From: Limnoperna fortunei
Lineage: Eukaryota; Mollusca; Bivalvia; Mytilida; Modiolidae
Length of the DNA stretch: 64,000 bases
Reading direction: 5' to 3'
Assembly (NCBI GenBank): GCA_944474755.1
Contig: OX104118.1
Coordinates: forward strand, 75,037,865-75,101,864
Shown: piece by piece, positions 13,101 to 28,100 of the stretch
Numbering within the stretch: position 1 is the stretch's first letter
Layout: each line of letters starts with the position of its first letter
Notes under the pieces: model-generated
Seen by the model: the letters and a program-made list of their open reading frames with translations, nothing else
Database searches by the model: none
Told to the model about the DNA's origin: nothing
Program-made: the position numbers and the translations under genes

Positions 13101-16100
13101 TTAAGGGCAATAACTCATATAAGGAGTCATCTGACAATTTCAGACCAATCAAGTGAATTGTAGGGTCTTTATTGCTGATCATTTGTGCAATTTACAGTTT
13201 CAATCTAGCTGCTATAGTTTTCAAGTTACAGGACAAAAACGGAAAATTTCATAAAAAATTGCCATTTAAGGGCAATAACTCCTATAAGGAGTCATCTGAC
13301 AATTTCAGACTAATACAGTGAATTGTAGGGCTTGTATTGTTGATCATTTTTGCTATTTACAGTTTTACTCTAGCTGTTATAGTTTTAAAGTTACAGGACA
13401 AAAACGGAAAATTTCATAAAAAATTACCATTTAAGGGCAATAACTCATATAAAGAGTCATCTGACAATTTCAGACCAATCAAGTGAATTGTAGGGCTTTT
13501 ATTGCTGATCATTTTTGCCATTTACAGTTTCACTCTACCTCGTATATTTTTCAGGTTATATTGTAAATACCAAAAATTTTGTCAAAAATCGTCAAAAAAG
13601 GGCAATAACTCCTACAAGAAGCCAATACACAACTTCGCACTAATAGCAACTATTGTAGACCTTAATGTGCTGATCAATTTGAAGTAACGGTTTTCTCTAT
13701 AGCTATTATAGTTTTTTAGATAATGATCAAAAACCTGTGTTGACCCCCATGTTCTATTTTTAGTAACAGCCGCCATATTTGTCTGTTGATCAACACCCTG
13801 GGTACAAACTTGAAACTAGGAACCCTAAGGATGATTGTGGCCAAGTTTGAAAAAAATTGGCCCAGTGGTTTCAGAGGAGAAGATTTTTGAAAAAGTTTAC
13901 GACGGACGACGGACGACGGACGACGGACGACGGACGACGGACGACGGACGACGGACGACGGACGACGGACGACGGACGACGGACGACGGACGCCAAGTGA
14001 TAGCAATAGCTCACATGGACCTTCGGTCCAGGTGAGCTAAAAAATGTTTCAACCATGTTTAAATTGAAGCATAAAGATAACATAAACAGGAAAGGTTTCG
14101 TATTTTGAGGATTTCATTTTAATATATTGTGACTGGAAAAATCTACTACTAACAATGTTTTTGAATGAAAATTGGGAATACATATTGTATTGTTTAAATG
14201 TCATATGTTAGGAAATATTAATTTGCTTAATTCTGTCCAAAACTTTTTTACTAATGTTTTTAAGTTGAGTACAAAGTTTTCAAAAATACCAAAAAATTAC
14301 TTATTTTGATAATTTGCTAAAATATATCGTGACTGAAAAATCTACTTGTAGCAATTTCTTATCAATTTCAAATATTAATCGATGTACTAATGAAAGCATC
14401 CTTTACGTATTTTTAGAATAATGCAGTTTCATTTATACTTTAGTTATAGCATTTTATGTATGTATGACCCATTTTTCTGCATTAAAAATATCATAAAGGT
14501 TGAACACAAAAAGAAGTTGTAATTGGCAAGAATTTCCAATTGGCACAATTGTTTTAGGCTTTCATTTTCTACAAAACTTGGACTATTATGAAGTTATGGG
14601 GGTTGTCTGGTGAAGGAGACTTTCATTTAAAATCTGAGTTCTCTCGAGCATATATTTCTCTGGATGAAATTGTCATACCTAAAAAAATTCTGTGTACTGA
14701 TAATATCGTTGATTACTTCAAAAGACAAAAAGACAAGGAAAGAATGCTCAAAATGAAAGTCAAAGTAAGTCTAGTCCAGACATAAATTCAGAAAATAGAA
14801 AAACACTAGGTACCGATACAGGTAACATAAACATTCAAAATGAATGTCAGGATGATTTAACAGAGGTGGCATTTAAACCTATTGTTTCTTTTGATGGTGT
14901 TTTAGTGGCCATGAATCTGGAGTCAGTTCAACTTTAACATCATTTGGTCTTGGTTGCTTTCTACCAGCTTAATCTTTGTGTTTATTTTTAAACACAATCT
15001 ATAATTAATGTTGATGATGAGAAAGTCAAAAAAATGTTGTGAATCATTCTTTACCAGTTAAAAAGAGAAAAATCCATAGAGATGATACCAAGGGATGGCT
15101 GTTGTAAACATTTTTATAACCTAGAGGCTCCAAGGAGCCTGTAATTGCTCACCCAGAACACAAATAACTTTAACTATATATAAATGTTTGCAAATTACAG
15201 TTTCAGTCTAGTTGTTGTAGCTTTTAAGTTACTGGGCAAAAACTAAACATTTCTTCAAAATTTGGGTTAAGTATAATAACTCCTATAAGGTGCCATAAGA
15301 CAATTTCTGAAAATTAAATGATTTGTAGGCCTTGTCCTTTATGTTAATTTAGTAATTTTCAGTTTTACCTTAGGTGTTATAGACTTTAATTTATAACACA
15401 AAAACTGAAACTTTTGTCCCAATTCATAATTAAAGGACAATAACTCCTATAAATAGTCATCTAACAATTCTGGACCAAGCAATGATTTGTAGGCCTTGCT
15501 TTGCTGATCATTTGTACAATTTACAATTTGTACAGTTTCAATCTAGCTGTTATGGCATTTAAGTTACAGGGCAAAAACTACAAATTTCACCAAAAATTGT
15601 TATTAAAGGGCAATAACTCCTATAAGGAGTCATCTGACAATTTCAGACTTTTAGAACTTGTACTGCTGATCATTTTTGCAATTTACAGTTTCATTCTAGC
15701 TGTTATAGGTTTTAGGTTACAGGACAAAAATAAAAAAATTCATAAAAAAATCATAATTAAAGGGCATTAAATCCTATAAGGAGTCATCTAACAATTGCAG
15801 ACCTGCGGTAGGAAAACTGGCAATCCTTGTCAATTAAGATTGGAGTCAAGTACACCCTTCCCACAGTAAGAATCGAACCCGCAATCTCAGTGTTGACAGA
15901 CTACGTGATCAATAGTAGATGAACTACCATAACCACGCAGCAACAGAGGCCCCCAAAAGTCATTGCAATTAAATGCAATAATTATTGCGATTAAACACAA
16001 TACTTTGCGATTAAATGCAAAACTTATTGCAATTAAATGCAAAATGTATTGCTTTTAAATGCAATCTTGGCGAATAAACTCAATAATTGCAATTAAACGC

Positions 16101-19100
16101 AATACTCAATCTAGTGCTTTTAAATGCAAATTTATTGCGTTTAAACCCAATAATTATTGCGTTTTAAACTCAATAATATTACACCTATAACAAAAATTAA
16201 TATCACCATCTATCATATATGAAGTATTATGCGATATAGGCTGATAATACATATACAAAACGTCTGTATTTTACTGTAAATATGATATTCATACAATAGT
16301 TGCTTATAGAGGACATTGTCATGATATCTTGACTCAACAAGGGAGAGTAGTATTGCCTAAAACATTGAAATGAGCGAGCCAAAGGCGCGAGCATTATCAA
16401 TGTTGCAGATAATACCACTGCCCATTGTGCCATAAACTATCATGACAAGCCAGCTATATCAGCAACCATGTGTTTTATCCAAAAGAAACAAACATAGTCT
16501 TACTGATATGAAATAAAATTCTATATTTCACATACGGACGTTTTCCCCATGTGATAGAGCCCAAAAAGTTTTATCCCGTTATCAACCATTATGAAAACCT
16601 GCCTATATCAATGTCCTTACTATTGACGATTGTCTAATATCAGCCTTAATTGTCAATAATAAAGTAATTGATAGCATTTTGTAATGTCATCAAGGCTTAT
16701 AAATAGGAATGGTTTGAGATTTCCAACTACATATGATAGTTACTTATAAGAAATATAAGTTATGTTTATACAAACAGGAAAAACTGCAACACTTGTTAGC
16801 AAGAAATACATTTCTCAAGTCCCAAAACATTTGGTGTAATTATCTATTATATTATGTGAAAATAATAACATTTGGCACTTGACACATTAAAAGTTACAAC
16901 TGGAAGCTCAACAGAGGGCTTCATCATTTCTTAATCCTTTACATGACTATAAACAATCAGTGTTAGTGGTAATGAATTTGTCAACATAAATCAGTACAAG
17001 TTTCTGTGTGAAACATGCTCCTCCCATTTTGGGGATATTCCACTAAATAACTGTGTGTATAGCCATTAGCCATTCTGGGTATTCAGTGTTCTGGTTTTCA
17101 GTAGTCAGACAAATTGCTCAACTCTAAAGTGTTGCTGTTCTAAAAATTTCCACGCACCAACCCCATCCAAACACCTTCAATACTGTCATGACAAGGGTTA
17201 CATCTCAGCATTCCAGTGATAAATATTGATTTTGTTTTGGACCTGGACCTTTATGAAATTTTATCACTGATCGTTTCATAAATTTCATTCATCCCCCAAG
17301 TATTTCGGGGATATAACTACAAAATTTCATTCCTGAGCCAGTGTCCCCATTGCAGACCTAATGCACTACACGGCTGCAGATGAGATCCTCATCTCATCCC
17401 CTGTCCCATTGCAGACCTTGCACTACCTGGCTGCAGATGAGATCCTCATCTCATCCCATGGAGAACCCTTGCAGACCTTGCACACTCCAGCTGCAGACGA
17501 GATCCTCGTCTCATCCCCTAATGGAGATGAAGAAATTATATGTATAAACTATTTGTCTGATTAAACTAGAACTTCCCAGATGGCTAATAATAGGTTATGG
17601 CATTACACAGTCTTTCAACCATTGATACCAAGGAATATAAAGGCACACTGATGGCTGGGAGTGTTTTGTGCACTGACACATTCAGTTATGTTACACACCA
17701 CACAAATAGCAACGACACAGGGTTATAACACAAACTTTTAATTGTATCACATCTATACCATAACTACAAATGTTTGTATAAATGTTTGAATAATATCACA
17801 ATACTTTTGCATTTATTCGCAATATTTTCTGCGTTCATTCGCAAAAGATTACGATTTAAATCAATGATTGTGTTTTTTCGCAAAGATTGCAATTAGACGC
17901 AATACATTTGCATTTAAACACAAAGTATTGCATTTAATCGCAATAACTTATGCGTTTAAATGCAAAGTATTGCATTTAATCACAATAAGTTTTGTGATGA
18001 ATCACAATCTTTTGCACTGAAACGCAAATAAAAAATTATTTTTTCCCCCAAAAAGTGGCCTGAATAAGCTTCCATAAGAATATGAAGATTTAAAAAAAAA
18101 TTTCTGGCACTCTGACTTTGACATTTTTTCGGCAATAAATTTTTTTTCTAGGCATGTGTTTATATAGTCAATAAAATTATTTTTTACCTGTATACCACTC
18201 AGATTATACCTAAAACAATGAAGATTATTACAGTATAATTTGTTTTTAGATTGTATGTACAATATTCAAAATATTGTTATTTGTTTCACAAAATTTTATT
18301 TCTAGTCACATCATTTCCAGGTAATGTACCAAGCCTTCTGATGTATTAATTAATAAACAGTTAACTTTAACTTTTTATTTTGAAAAAGTACAAGCATAAA
18401 AATGGAAAATTACAAAGCTATAATGCAAGTACCAAAATTATATAATAGAACAGTTTTGTATAAAATCTTTATAATTTATATACTAACTATCATACTTTGT
18501 GGGTGCAGAGCTATATTACGTAGTGGTGTTATAAGAGTTGTCTTTCCTGGAATCTCTGTCATCAAAACATGGTAATGTGTCAGGAGACAGAATATATTCT
18601 GTTGGACAAGGTCCATCCCAGGTGTGATGTTACCTGGTAGTCTCCATAGAGTGTTGTTTAATATATGTTGTGTAATTAGCTGTGAAAAAATATGTAATTT
18701 ATATTTTACATTGTTGATGTTTGTAGAACATGTATAATAAGCTAACTTACTCTTAAATTATTAAATTATAACAATGATACATGTAAATAAATATGTCTTA
18801 AACACATTCAGTTAAAACTGTATACAACCATGAGCATTTTGAAGCATTGTGAGCAAGTGAGAAAGAAGATAATGATCCATAATTTATTTATTTATTAATT
18901 AAAGTTAATTGAATTCATGTATAGGTAGCACATGTTTAAAAAAAAACATAAATCAAACTTGTGGTATTTTGTTTGCATATTTCTGCATGATTTGATTGTA
19001 CATTTTTTTGTTGTTGTTTTTTTGTATATTTTTTTTATGGATGTCCATCGATAAATAAAAAGAAAAAAAAAGGAGCTACATTATTGTAGCTACTTTCATG

Positions 19101-22100
19101 TCAGCTTCAGAGTGACTCCTCGAGTCCGACCATGGTGATGCTGCTCATGACAAAGCTACTAGGACTCTCCACCCTAAAGACTCTGCAAGCCACACTAAAT
19201 GATCTTGTTCATACTTTTTTTTAACTGTTTAAAACACCTCCATAGTAAAATTTTGTCTCTCAAACCAGATTTCAATGCTAGGAATGAATCCTTTACAAAG
19301 AAATTCAAAGAACAGTGTGCTTTTAAACTCAAGGGTAAAACAACCAGGTGGTGTTTTAATTTCAGATCTTAACTCAGCAAGCTGCAAAAAGGTATTCATG
19401 AAACCTAAAGATTCTGTCTGGACTTATTGTCACCCAGCATCAGTGCAAGCCAAGGTATGGGGAACTAAATATAGCAATGCATTGTCGACCCTTGGGACAG
19501 GAGGTCAGTCTTTAAAGACTTTGTTAGTGGTTTGGCAAAACTATTAAGAAAGCAACAAATTTAACAATTTAATATAACCAAATAAAGTATTACTTAACAA
19601 AATGTCACTAATTCCTGAAACACAGTTATAGCAAGAAAAAGTCAATCTAGCAATCACAGATACCCCTGCTAAAAACATTTTTTTGAAACTTTTGTTGTAA
19701 AAATTTCTAACACTTTTTATGATTAATGAAAAGTCCAACTGAATCGATTTTTAAAGCCAGAAATTAAGTCAACGAGTTCCACAGTTGTTGAGCCTTGAAG
19801 TTGTGGACTGTTACAGTTTGATGCATGTTCAGTATATTCTGCTTTGATAACACTCTGTATATTTGACTGGTGACTTCTGCTTGTTTGTTCGGTTCTCTCT
19901 CTTGTCCATTGATTTTTTGAATTGCTATTTATCCCAAACTTGAAAACTGCTAATAATTGACAAGAATTACTAATTATAATCTAAACAGCTTAAGTAAACA
20001 TAATTTTGATTCAGATATAAACATCGATGCAAGTTTTCAAACGTATACTGATCAGGTTAAATACTGAGAATATCTCTGTCATTTGTACAGGTATAATACA
20101 TGTACGTAAGTTTACTGATTTTGGGAGAATATCTCTTTCATTGGTTTAGGTATAATACATGTATGCAAGTTTACTGATTTTGGGAGAATATCTCTTTCAT
20201 TGGTTTAGGTATAATACATGTACGTAAGTTTACTGATTTTGGGAGAATATCTCTTTCATTGGTACAGGTATAATACATGTACGTAAGTTTACTGATTTTG
20301 GGAGAATATCTCTTTCATTGGTTTAGGTATAATACATGTACGTAAGTTTACTGATTTTGGGAGAATATCTCTTTCATTGGTTTAGGTATAATACATGTAC
20401 GTAAGTTTACTGATTTTGGGAGAATATCTCTTTCATTGGTACAGGTATAATACATGTACGTAAGTTTACTGATTTTGGGAGAATATCTCTTTCATTGGTT
20501 TAGGTATAATACATGTACGTAAGTTTACTGATTTTGGGAGAATATCTCTTTCATTGGTACAGGTATAATACATGTACGTAAGTTTACTGATTTTGGGAGA
20601 ATATCTCTTTCATTGGTACAGGTATAATACATGTACGTAAGTTTACTGATTTTGGGAGAATATCTCTTTCATTGGTACAGGTATAATACATGTACGTAAG
20701 TTTACTGATTTTGGGAGAATATCTCTTTCATTGGTACAGGTATAATACATGTACGTAAGTTTACTGATTTTGGGAGAATATCTCTTTCATTGGTTTAGGT
20801 ATAATACATGTACGTAAGTTTACTGATTTTGGGAGAATATCTCTTTCATTGGTACAGGTATAATACATGTACGTAAGTTTACTGATTTTGGGAGAATATC
20901 TCTTTCATTGGTACAGGTATAATACATGTACGTAAGTTTACTGATTTTGGGAGAATATCTCTTTCATTGGTACAGGTATAATACATGTACGTAAGTTTAC
21001 TGATTTTGGGAGAATATCTCTTTCATTGGTACAGGTATAATACATGTACGTAAGTTTACTGATTTTGGGAGAATATCTCTTTCATTGGTACAGGTATAAT
21101 ACATGTACGTAAGTTTACTGATTTTGGGAGAATATCTCTTTCATTGGTTTAGGTATAATACATGTACGTAAGTTTACTGATTTTGGGAGAATATCTCTTT
21201 CATTGGTACAGGTATAATACATGTACGTAAGTTTACTGATTTTGGGAGAATATCTCTTTCATTGGTACAGGTATAATACATGTACGTAAGTTTACTGATT
21301 TTGGGAGAATATCTCTTTCATTGGTTTAGGTATAATACATGTACGTAAGTTTACTGATTTTGGGAGAATATCTCTTTCATTGGTACAGGTATAATACATG
21401 TACGCAAGTTTACTGATTTTGGGAGAATATCTCTTTCATTGGTACAGGTATAATACATGTACGTAAGTTTACTGATTTTGGGAGAATATCTCTTTCATTG
21501 GTACAGGTATAATACATGTACGTAAGTTTACTGATTTTGGGAGAATATCTCTTTCATTGGTACAGGTATAATACATGTACGTAAGTTTACTGATTTTGGG
21601 AGAATATCTCTTTCATTGGTACAGGTATAATACATGTACGTAAGTTTACTGATTTTGGGAGAATATCTCTTTCATTGGTACAGGTATAATACATGTACGT
21701 AAGTTTACTGATTTTGGGAGAATATCTCTTTCATTGGTTTAGGTATAATACATGTATGCAAGTTTACTGATTTTGGGAGAATATCTCTTTCATTGGTACA
21801 GGTATAATACATGTACGTAAGTTTACTGATTTTGGGAGAATATCTCTTTCATTGGTACAGGTATTATACATGTACGTAAGTTTACTGATTTTGGGAGAAT
21901 ATCTCTTTCATTGGTACAGGTATAATACATGTACGTAAGTTTACTGATTTTGGGAGAATATCTCTTTCATTGGTACAGGTATAATACATGTACGTAAGTT
22001 TACTGATTTTGGGAGAATATCTCTTTCATTGGTACAGGTATAATACATGTACGTAAGTTTACTGATTTTGGGAGAATATCTCTTTCATTGGTTTAGGTAT

Positions 22101-25100
22101 AATACATGTACGTAAGTTTACTGATTTTGGGAGAATATCTCTTTCATTGGTACAGGTATAATACATGTACGCAAGTTTACTGATTTTGGGAGAATATCTC
22201 TTTCATTGGTACAGGTATAATACATGTACGTAAGTTTACTGATTTTGGGAGAATATCTCTTTCATTGGTACAGGTATAATACATGTACGTAAGTTTACTG
22301 ATTTTGGGAGAATATCTCTTTCATTGGTACAGGTATAATACATGTACGTAAGTTTACTGATTTTGGGAGAATATCTCTTTCATTGGTACAGGTATAATAC
22401 ATGTACGTAAGTTTACTGATTTTGGGAGAATATCTCTTTCATTGGTACAGGTATAATACATGTACGTAAGTTTACTGATTTTGGGAGAATATCTCTTTCA
22501 TTGGTACAGGTATAATACATGTACGTAAGTTTACTGATTTTGGGAGAATATCTCTTTCATTGGTTTAGGTATAATACATGTATGCAAGTTTACTGATTTT
22601 GGGAGAATATCTCTTTCATTGGTACAGGTATAATACATGTACGTAAGTTTACTGATTTTGGGAGAATATCTCTTTCATTGGTACAGGTATAATACATGTA
22701 CGTAAGTTTACTGATTTTGGGAGAATATCTCTTTCATTGGTACAGGTATAATACATGTACGTAAGTTTACTGATTTTGGGAGAATATCTCTTTCATTGGT
22801 ACAGGTATAATACATGTACGCAAGTTTACTGATTTTGGGAGAATATCTCTTTCATTGGTACAGGTATAATACATGTACGTAAGTTTACTGATTTTGGGAG
22901 AATATCTCTTTCATTGGTACAGGTATAATACATGTACGTAAGTTTACTGATTTTGGGAGAATATCTCTTTCATTGGTTTAGGTATAATACATGTATGCAA
23001 GTTTACTGATTTTGGGAGAATATCTCTTTCATTGGTACAGGTATAATACATGTACGTAAGTTTACTGATTTTGGGAGAATATCTCTTTCATTGGTTTAGG
23101 TATAATACATGTACGTAAGTTTACTGATTTTGGGAGAATATCTCTTTCATTGGTACAGGTATAATACATGTACGTAAGTTTACTGATTTTGGGAGAATAT
23201 CTCTTTCATTGGTACAGGTATAATACATGTACGCAAGTTTACTGATTTTGGGAGAATATCTCTTTCATTGGTACAGGTATAATACATGTACGTAAGTTTA
23301 CTGATTTTGGGAGAATATCTCTTTCATTGGTACAGGTATAATACATGTACGTAAGTTTACTGATTTTGGGAGAATATCTCTTTCATTGGTACAGGTATAA
23401 TACATGTATGCAAGTTTACTGATTTTGGGAGAATATCTCTTTCATTGGTACAGGTATAATACATGTATGCAAGTTTACTGATTTTGGGAGAATATCTCTT
23501 TCATTGGTACAGGTATAATACATGTACGTAAGTTTACTGATTTTGGGAGAATATCTCTTTCATTGGTACAGGTATAATACATGTACGCAAGTTTACTGAT
23601 TTTGGGAGAATATCTCTTTCATTGGTACAGGTATAATACATGTACGTAAGTTTACTGATTTTGGGAGAATATCTCTTTCATTGGTACAGGTATAATACAT
23701 GTATGCAAGTTTACTGATTTTGGGAGAATATCTCTGTCATTGGTACAGGTATAATACATGTATGCAAGTTTACTGATTTTGGGAGAATATCTCTTTCATT
23801 GGTACAGGTATAATACATGTATGCAAGTTTACTGATTTTGGGAGAATATCTCTTTCATTGGTTTAGGTATAATACATGTACGTAAGTTTACTGATTTTGG
23901 GAGAATATCTCTTTCATTGGTACAGGTATAATACATGTACGTAAGTTTACTGATTTTGGGAGAATATCTCTTTCATTGGTACAGGTATAATACATGTACG
24001 CAAGTTTACTGATTTTGGGAGAATATCTCTTTCATTGGTACAGGTATAATACATGTACGTAAGTTTACTGATTTTGGGAGAATATCTCTTTCATTGGTAC
24101 AGGTATAATACATGTACGTAAGTTTACTGATTTTGGGAGAATATCTCTTTCATTGGTACAGGTATAATACATGTATGCAAGTTTACTGATTTTGGGAGAA
24201 TATCTCTTTCATTGGTACAGGTATAATACATGTACGTAAGTTTACTGATTTTGGGAGAATATCTCTTTCATTGGTACAGGTATAATACATGTACGTAAGT
24301 TTACTGATTTTGGGAGAATATCTCTTTCATTGGTACAGGTATAATACATGTACGTAAGTTTACTGATTTTGGGAGAATATCTCTTTCATTGGTACAGGTA
24401 TAATACATGTACGTAAGTTTACTGATTTTGGGAGAATATCTCTTTCATTGGTACAGGTATAATACATGTACGTAAGTTTACTGATTTTGGGAGTTTGATT
24501 TTCTACAGCAAGCTCTCTTAGGGTTGTTATGGGATGTGATATGAAAAGACCCATATGATATTCTATATTTCTGAAATGTCTCAATTGCACAATATCACAG
24601 TGTTTTGATGTTGTGGACTCAATCCTGGCATAGCTTTTGTGTCAAAACTGATTCTGAAAATCATTGAATTTGTTATGCCTGTTATACCATTACAGAAGCA
24701 AGAAAATCATGAACATTTAATTTTCTTTTAATTTTACCACCAAGTAATGTCCAACAAAAGGCTTAAGGAACAGATGTTGTTTAAAAAAAAGTAAACAAAT
24801 TTTCTAAAATGCAACATTTCTTTTGTGGTTTAGTATATTATATCTTTTGCAAATTAATAACCAGAGGCTCACAGGAGCCTGTAATCACTCACCTGGAAAA
24901 CAAATGACTTCCACTATATTTAAATTTTTGCAATTTACAGTATCAGTCTAGTTGTTATAGCTTTTAAGTTACTGGGAAAAAACTAAACATTTATTCAAAA
25001 AATTTGGTTAAGTACAATAACTCCTATAAGGTGGCATCAGACAATTTCTGAAAATGATTTGTAGGCCTTGTCCTTGCCCTTGCAATTTACAGTTTCACTC

Positions 25101-28100
25101 CAGCTGTTATAGTTTTAAAATTACAGGTCAAAAACTGAAAATTTCATTAAAAAAAATTGCCATTTAAAGGGCAATAACACCTATAAGGAGTCATCTGACA
25201 ATTTCAGACCAATTACAAGAAATGTAAGGCTTGTACTGCTGATAATTTTTGCCATTTACAGGACAAAAACAGAAAATTCCATCAAAAATTGACATTTAAG
25301 GGAAATAACTCATATAAGTCATCTGACAATTTCAGACCAATTAAGTGAATTGTAGGGCTTGTACTGTTGATCATTTCTACCATTTACAGTTTTACTCTAG
25401 CTGTTATAGTTTTTAAGTTACAGGACAAAAACAGAAAATTTCATTAAAAATTGTCATTTAAAGGCAATAACTCATATAAGGAGTCGTCTGACAATTTCAA
25501 ACCAACAAAAGTAAATTGTAGAATTTTTATTACTGATCACTTTTGCTATTCATAGTTTCACTCTAGCTGTTATAGTTTTTAAGTTACAGGACAAAAAGGG
25601 AAAATTTCATAAAAAATTGCTGTTTAAGGGAAGTAACTCATATAAGGAGTCATCGGGCAATTACAGACCAATTAAGTGAATTGTAGGGCTGTTATTGTTG
25701 ATCATTTTTGCCATTTATAGTTTCACTCTAGCTGATATAGTTTTTAAGTTACAGAATGAAAACAAAAAATTTCATTTGAAAATTGCCATTTAAGGGCAAT
25801 AACACATATAAGGAGTCATCTGACAATTTCAGACCAATTAACTGAATTTTAGGGCTTGTATTGCTGTTTACAGTTTCACTCTAGCTGTTATAGTTTTCAA
25901 GTTATATTGTAAATACCAAAAATTTCATCAAAATCGTCATTAAAGGGCAATATCTCCTACAGGAAGCCATTACACAACTTCACACTAATGGCAACTATTG
26001 TAGACCTTATTGTGCTGATCAATTTGAAGAAACGGTTTTCTGCATAGCTATTATAATTTTTGTGATACTGAGCAAAAATGTGAGTTAACACCCATGTTCT
26101 AATTTTAGTAACATGGCCATCTTTGTCCATTGATCAACACCCTGGGTACAAATTTGAAGCTAGGAACCCTATGAATGATTGTGGCCAAGTTTGAAAAAAA
26201 TTGGCCCAGTGGTTTCAGAGGAGCAATTTTTGAAAAAGTTTACGACGGACGACGGACAAGTAATGGCAAAAGCTCACACGAGTTAAAAAATGTGTCCTTA
26301 CCTTTTTTCCAACAATTCTGTGGTTCATTATAAAATGTCTCAAGAATGCTTTTCCCTGAAAAAATGTGGATCATATTTCATAATGTCCCTGTAAATGAAC
26401 TTTGACTGAGGGCAGGAAAATAGTTCTTTCTGAATATTTGGCTGAGCAGAATATTAGCATTAACTGTGAATTTATTATTTAAGGAATTTTAATATTTAAA
26501 CATATAAAAGATGCACTTTTATACAGAATTAAAATATTTTTAAAATAATTTTTTCACTAAATTACTATTTGTTATGCTCATTATAAATAACCACAATATA
26601 CATATATGTAAAAAACTGTTCAAAGAGCATTTAAATACTGTTGAAGCAAACTGTCTATACTCTTAAATGGTCATAATGAATATTTATTAAAGGTACTGTG
26701 CATGTAGAACAAGTCCTGAAAAATTCTTGGAATACATGTAAAAACAATATAACTTCTACATAAATTTTAATGGCTAAAAGGCCAACTTTGTGCACTTACA
26801 ATTATGGAAGGAAATTTTTAAAAATCCTCTTGTAATATTTTCTAATAATGCAGATGAGGTAATGGATATTGGTGAGTATAATTGGTAACAGTACAGTTAT
26901 CACTTGTTCTTTGAAATTCCATGCAATAAATAACATATTTATTTTTCACTCCACCCAAGATTAGTAACTGACCATTTTAGTCATTTTGAACATACTGTGG
27001 CATCTACTTAACCAACTATTTGCAATAAACAGTAATTCATTCTTACATGTATAACTAGTTGCAACTGTTTTAGCGCGCTAAAACGGATGTCTCCCCTTCC
27101 ATAGTATCAACAAGGTGGATGTTTTTATCTGTGGGGCAAATATAAGTACTAGGAATATCTTTCTACATGGGAGCAAATAAATATACACATTGGAGCTGAA
27201 CAATACAAATGTGTAGTGTATCGATTCAGTACCATCAGACAGGATAAGTTATACTAAAAATCAAAAAACCTTATCTTGATTAAATACGGGTGTTATTCTA
27301 ATAAATTACAAGATTTTGCTTCAATATATTATTGTTTTAAAAAAAGAGGTGAGTTATGTGTTCCATCATAATGAACAAAATGGCAATTTTGTATGTTGCT
27401 CATCTGAAATATATTCAATAGCCATCTGATTTTTAGGATACCTCAATTTACTAAAATCCAACAGCTAAAACAATCTAATGGTCCCCAGATACCGTCCTTT
27501 CTGTAAGATTTTGTACTACATTTCCTACTGGGGTATTGTTCACTATGAAAATGTTCACATTTTGATTTTGTGAGCGTGTTTTTCTTAAATTGTAAATTTT
27601 TCTCCAAAGTGTTTTATAAGATAGTTTAAAGGCATAGGTCCATGAATCCAACTAATATTCCTTGGGGGCAAAGGTCAAAGTCACAAGGTCATATGAAGGT
27701 AACTGTGGCACTTCACATATCGTCTCATGATGATACATTCAAATGTCAAATATCAAAGCCCTAGGTGAAAGGATAAAAAAGTTATGGCCGGTACACGCTT
27801 TGCATATGAAAATAAGCATTTATTTGACCTTGAGGTCAAAGATCAAGGTCATTCTGGTACAGGACACATCGTCTCATGATGATACATCCTCATGTGAAAT
27901 GTCAAAGCCCTATGTCAAAGGATAAAAAAGGTATGGCCAAGACATGCTTTGCATGTAAAATAAGCATTTACTTGACCTTGAGGTCAAAGGTCAAGGTCAT
28001 TCTGGTACGATACACATCATCTCATGATGATATATCCTCAAGTCAAATATCAAAGACCTATGTCAAAGGATAAAAATGATATGGCAGACATGCTTTGCAT

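Larger units (their letters stand above)
15957..18030. repeat. paired blocks of TTGC-TTTAAA motifs
   Basis: Two blocks, 15,957-16,180 and 17,797-18,030, consist of many degenerate copies of short words such as ATTGCATTTAAACGCAATA and TTGCGTTTAAAC. The left block read in reverse resembles the right one, so they may be the ends of a foldback element about 2 kb long. Similar C5-A4/5-GT sequence lies outside each block (15,950s and 18,045). Between them are a MITE fragment (16,293-16,450), a small tandem repeat (17,355-17,520) and otherwise AT-rich DNA. Confidence 0.45.

Noticed and set aside
13716..14083. Open frames on both strands with Ser-Val-Val-Arg-Arg-Pro or Asp-Asp-Gly-Arg-Arg-Thr repeats
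   Set aside because: Translations of the (GGACGAC)n microsatellite in a pearl-like element.
18496..18679. Alternative donor GTATGA for the NTLWRLPG exon
   Set aside because: It would leave phase 1, while the next exon (10,395-10,497) must be entered in phase 0 to read the SFYPTMPQD frame. The GTTAGT donor eight bases later fits.
20049..24494. CRISPR array
   Set aside because: Direct repeats are contiguous with no variable spacers, and the DNA is clearly animal. It is a minisatellite.
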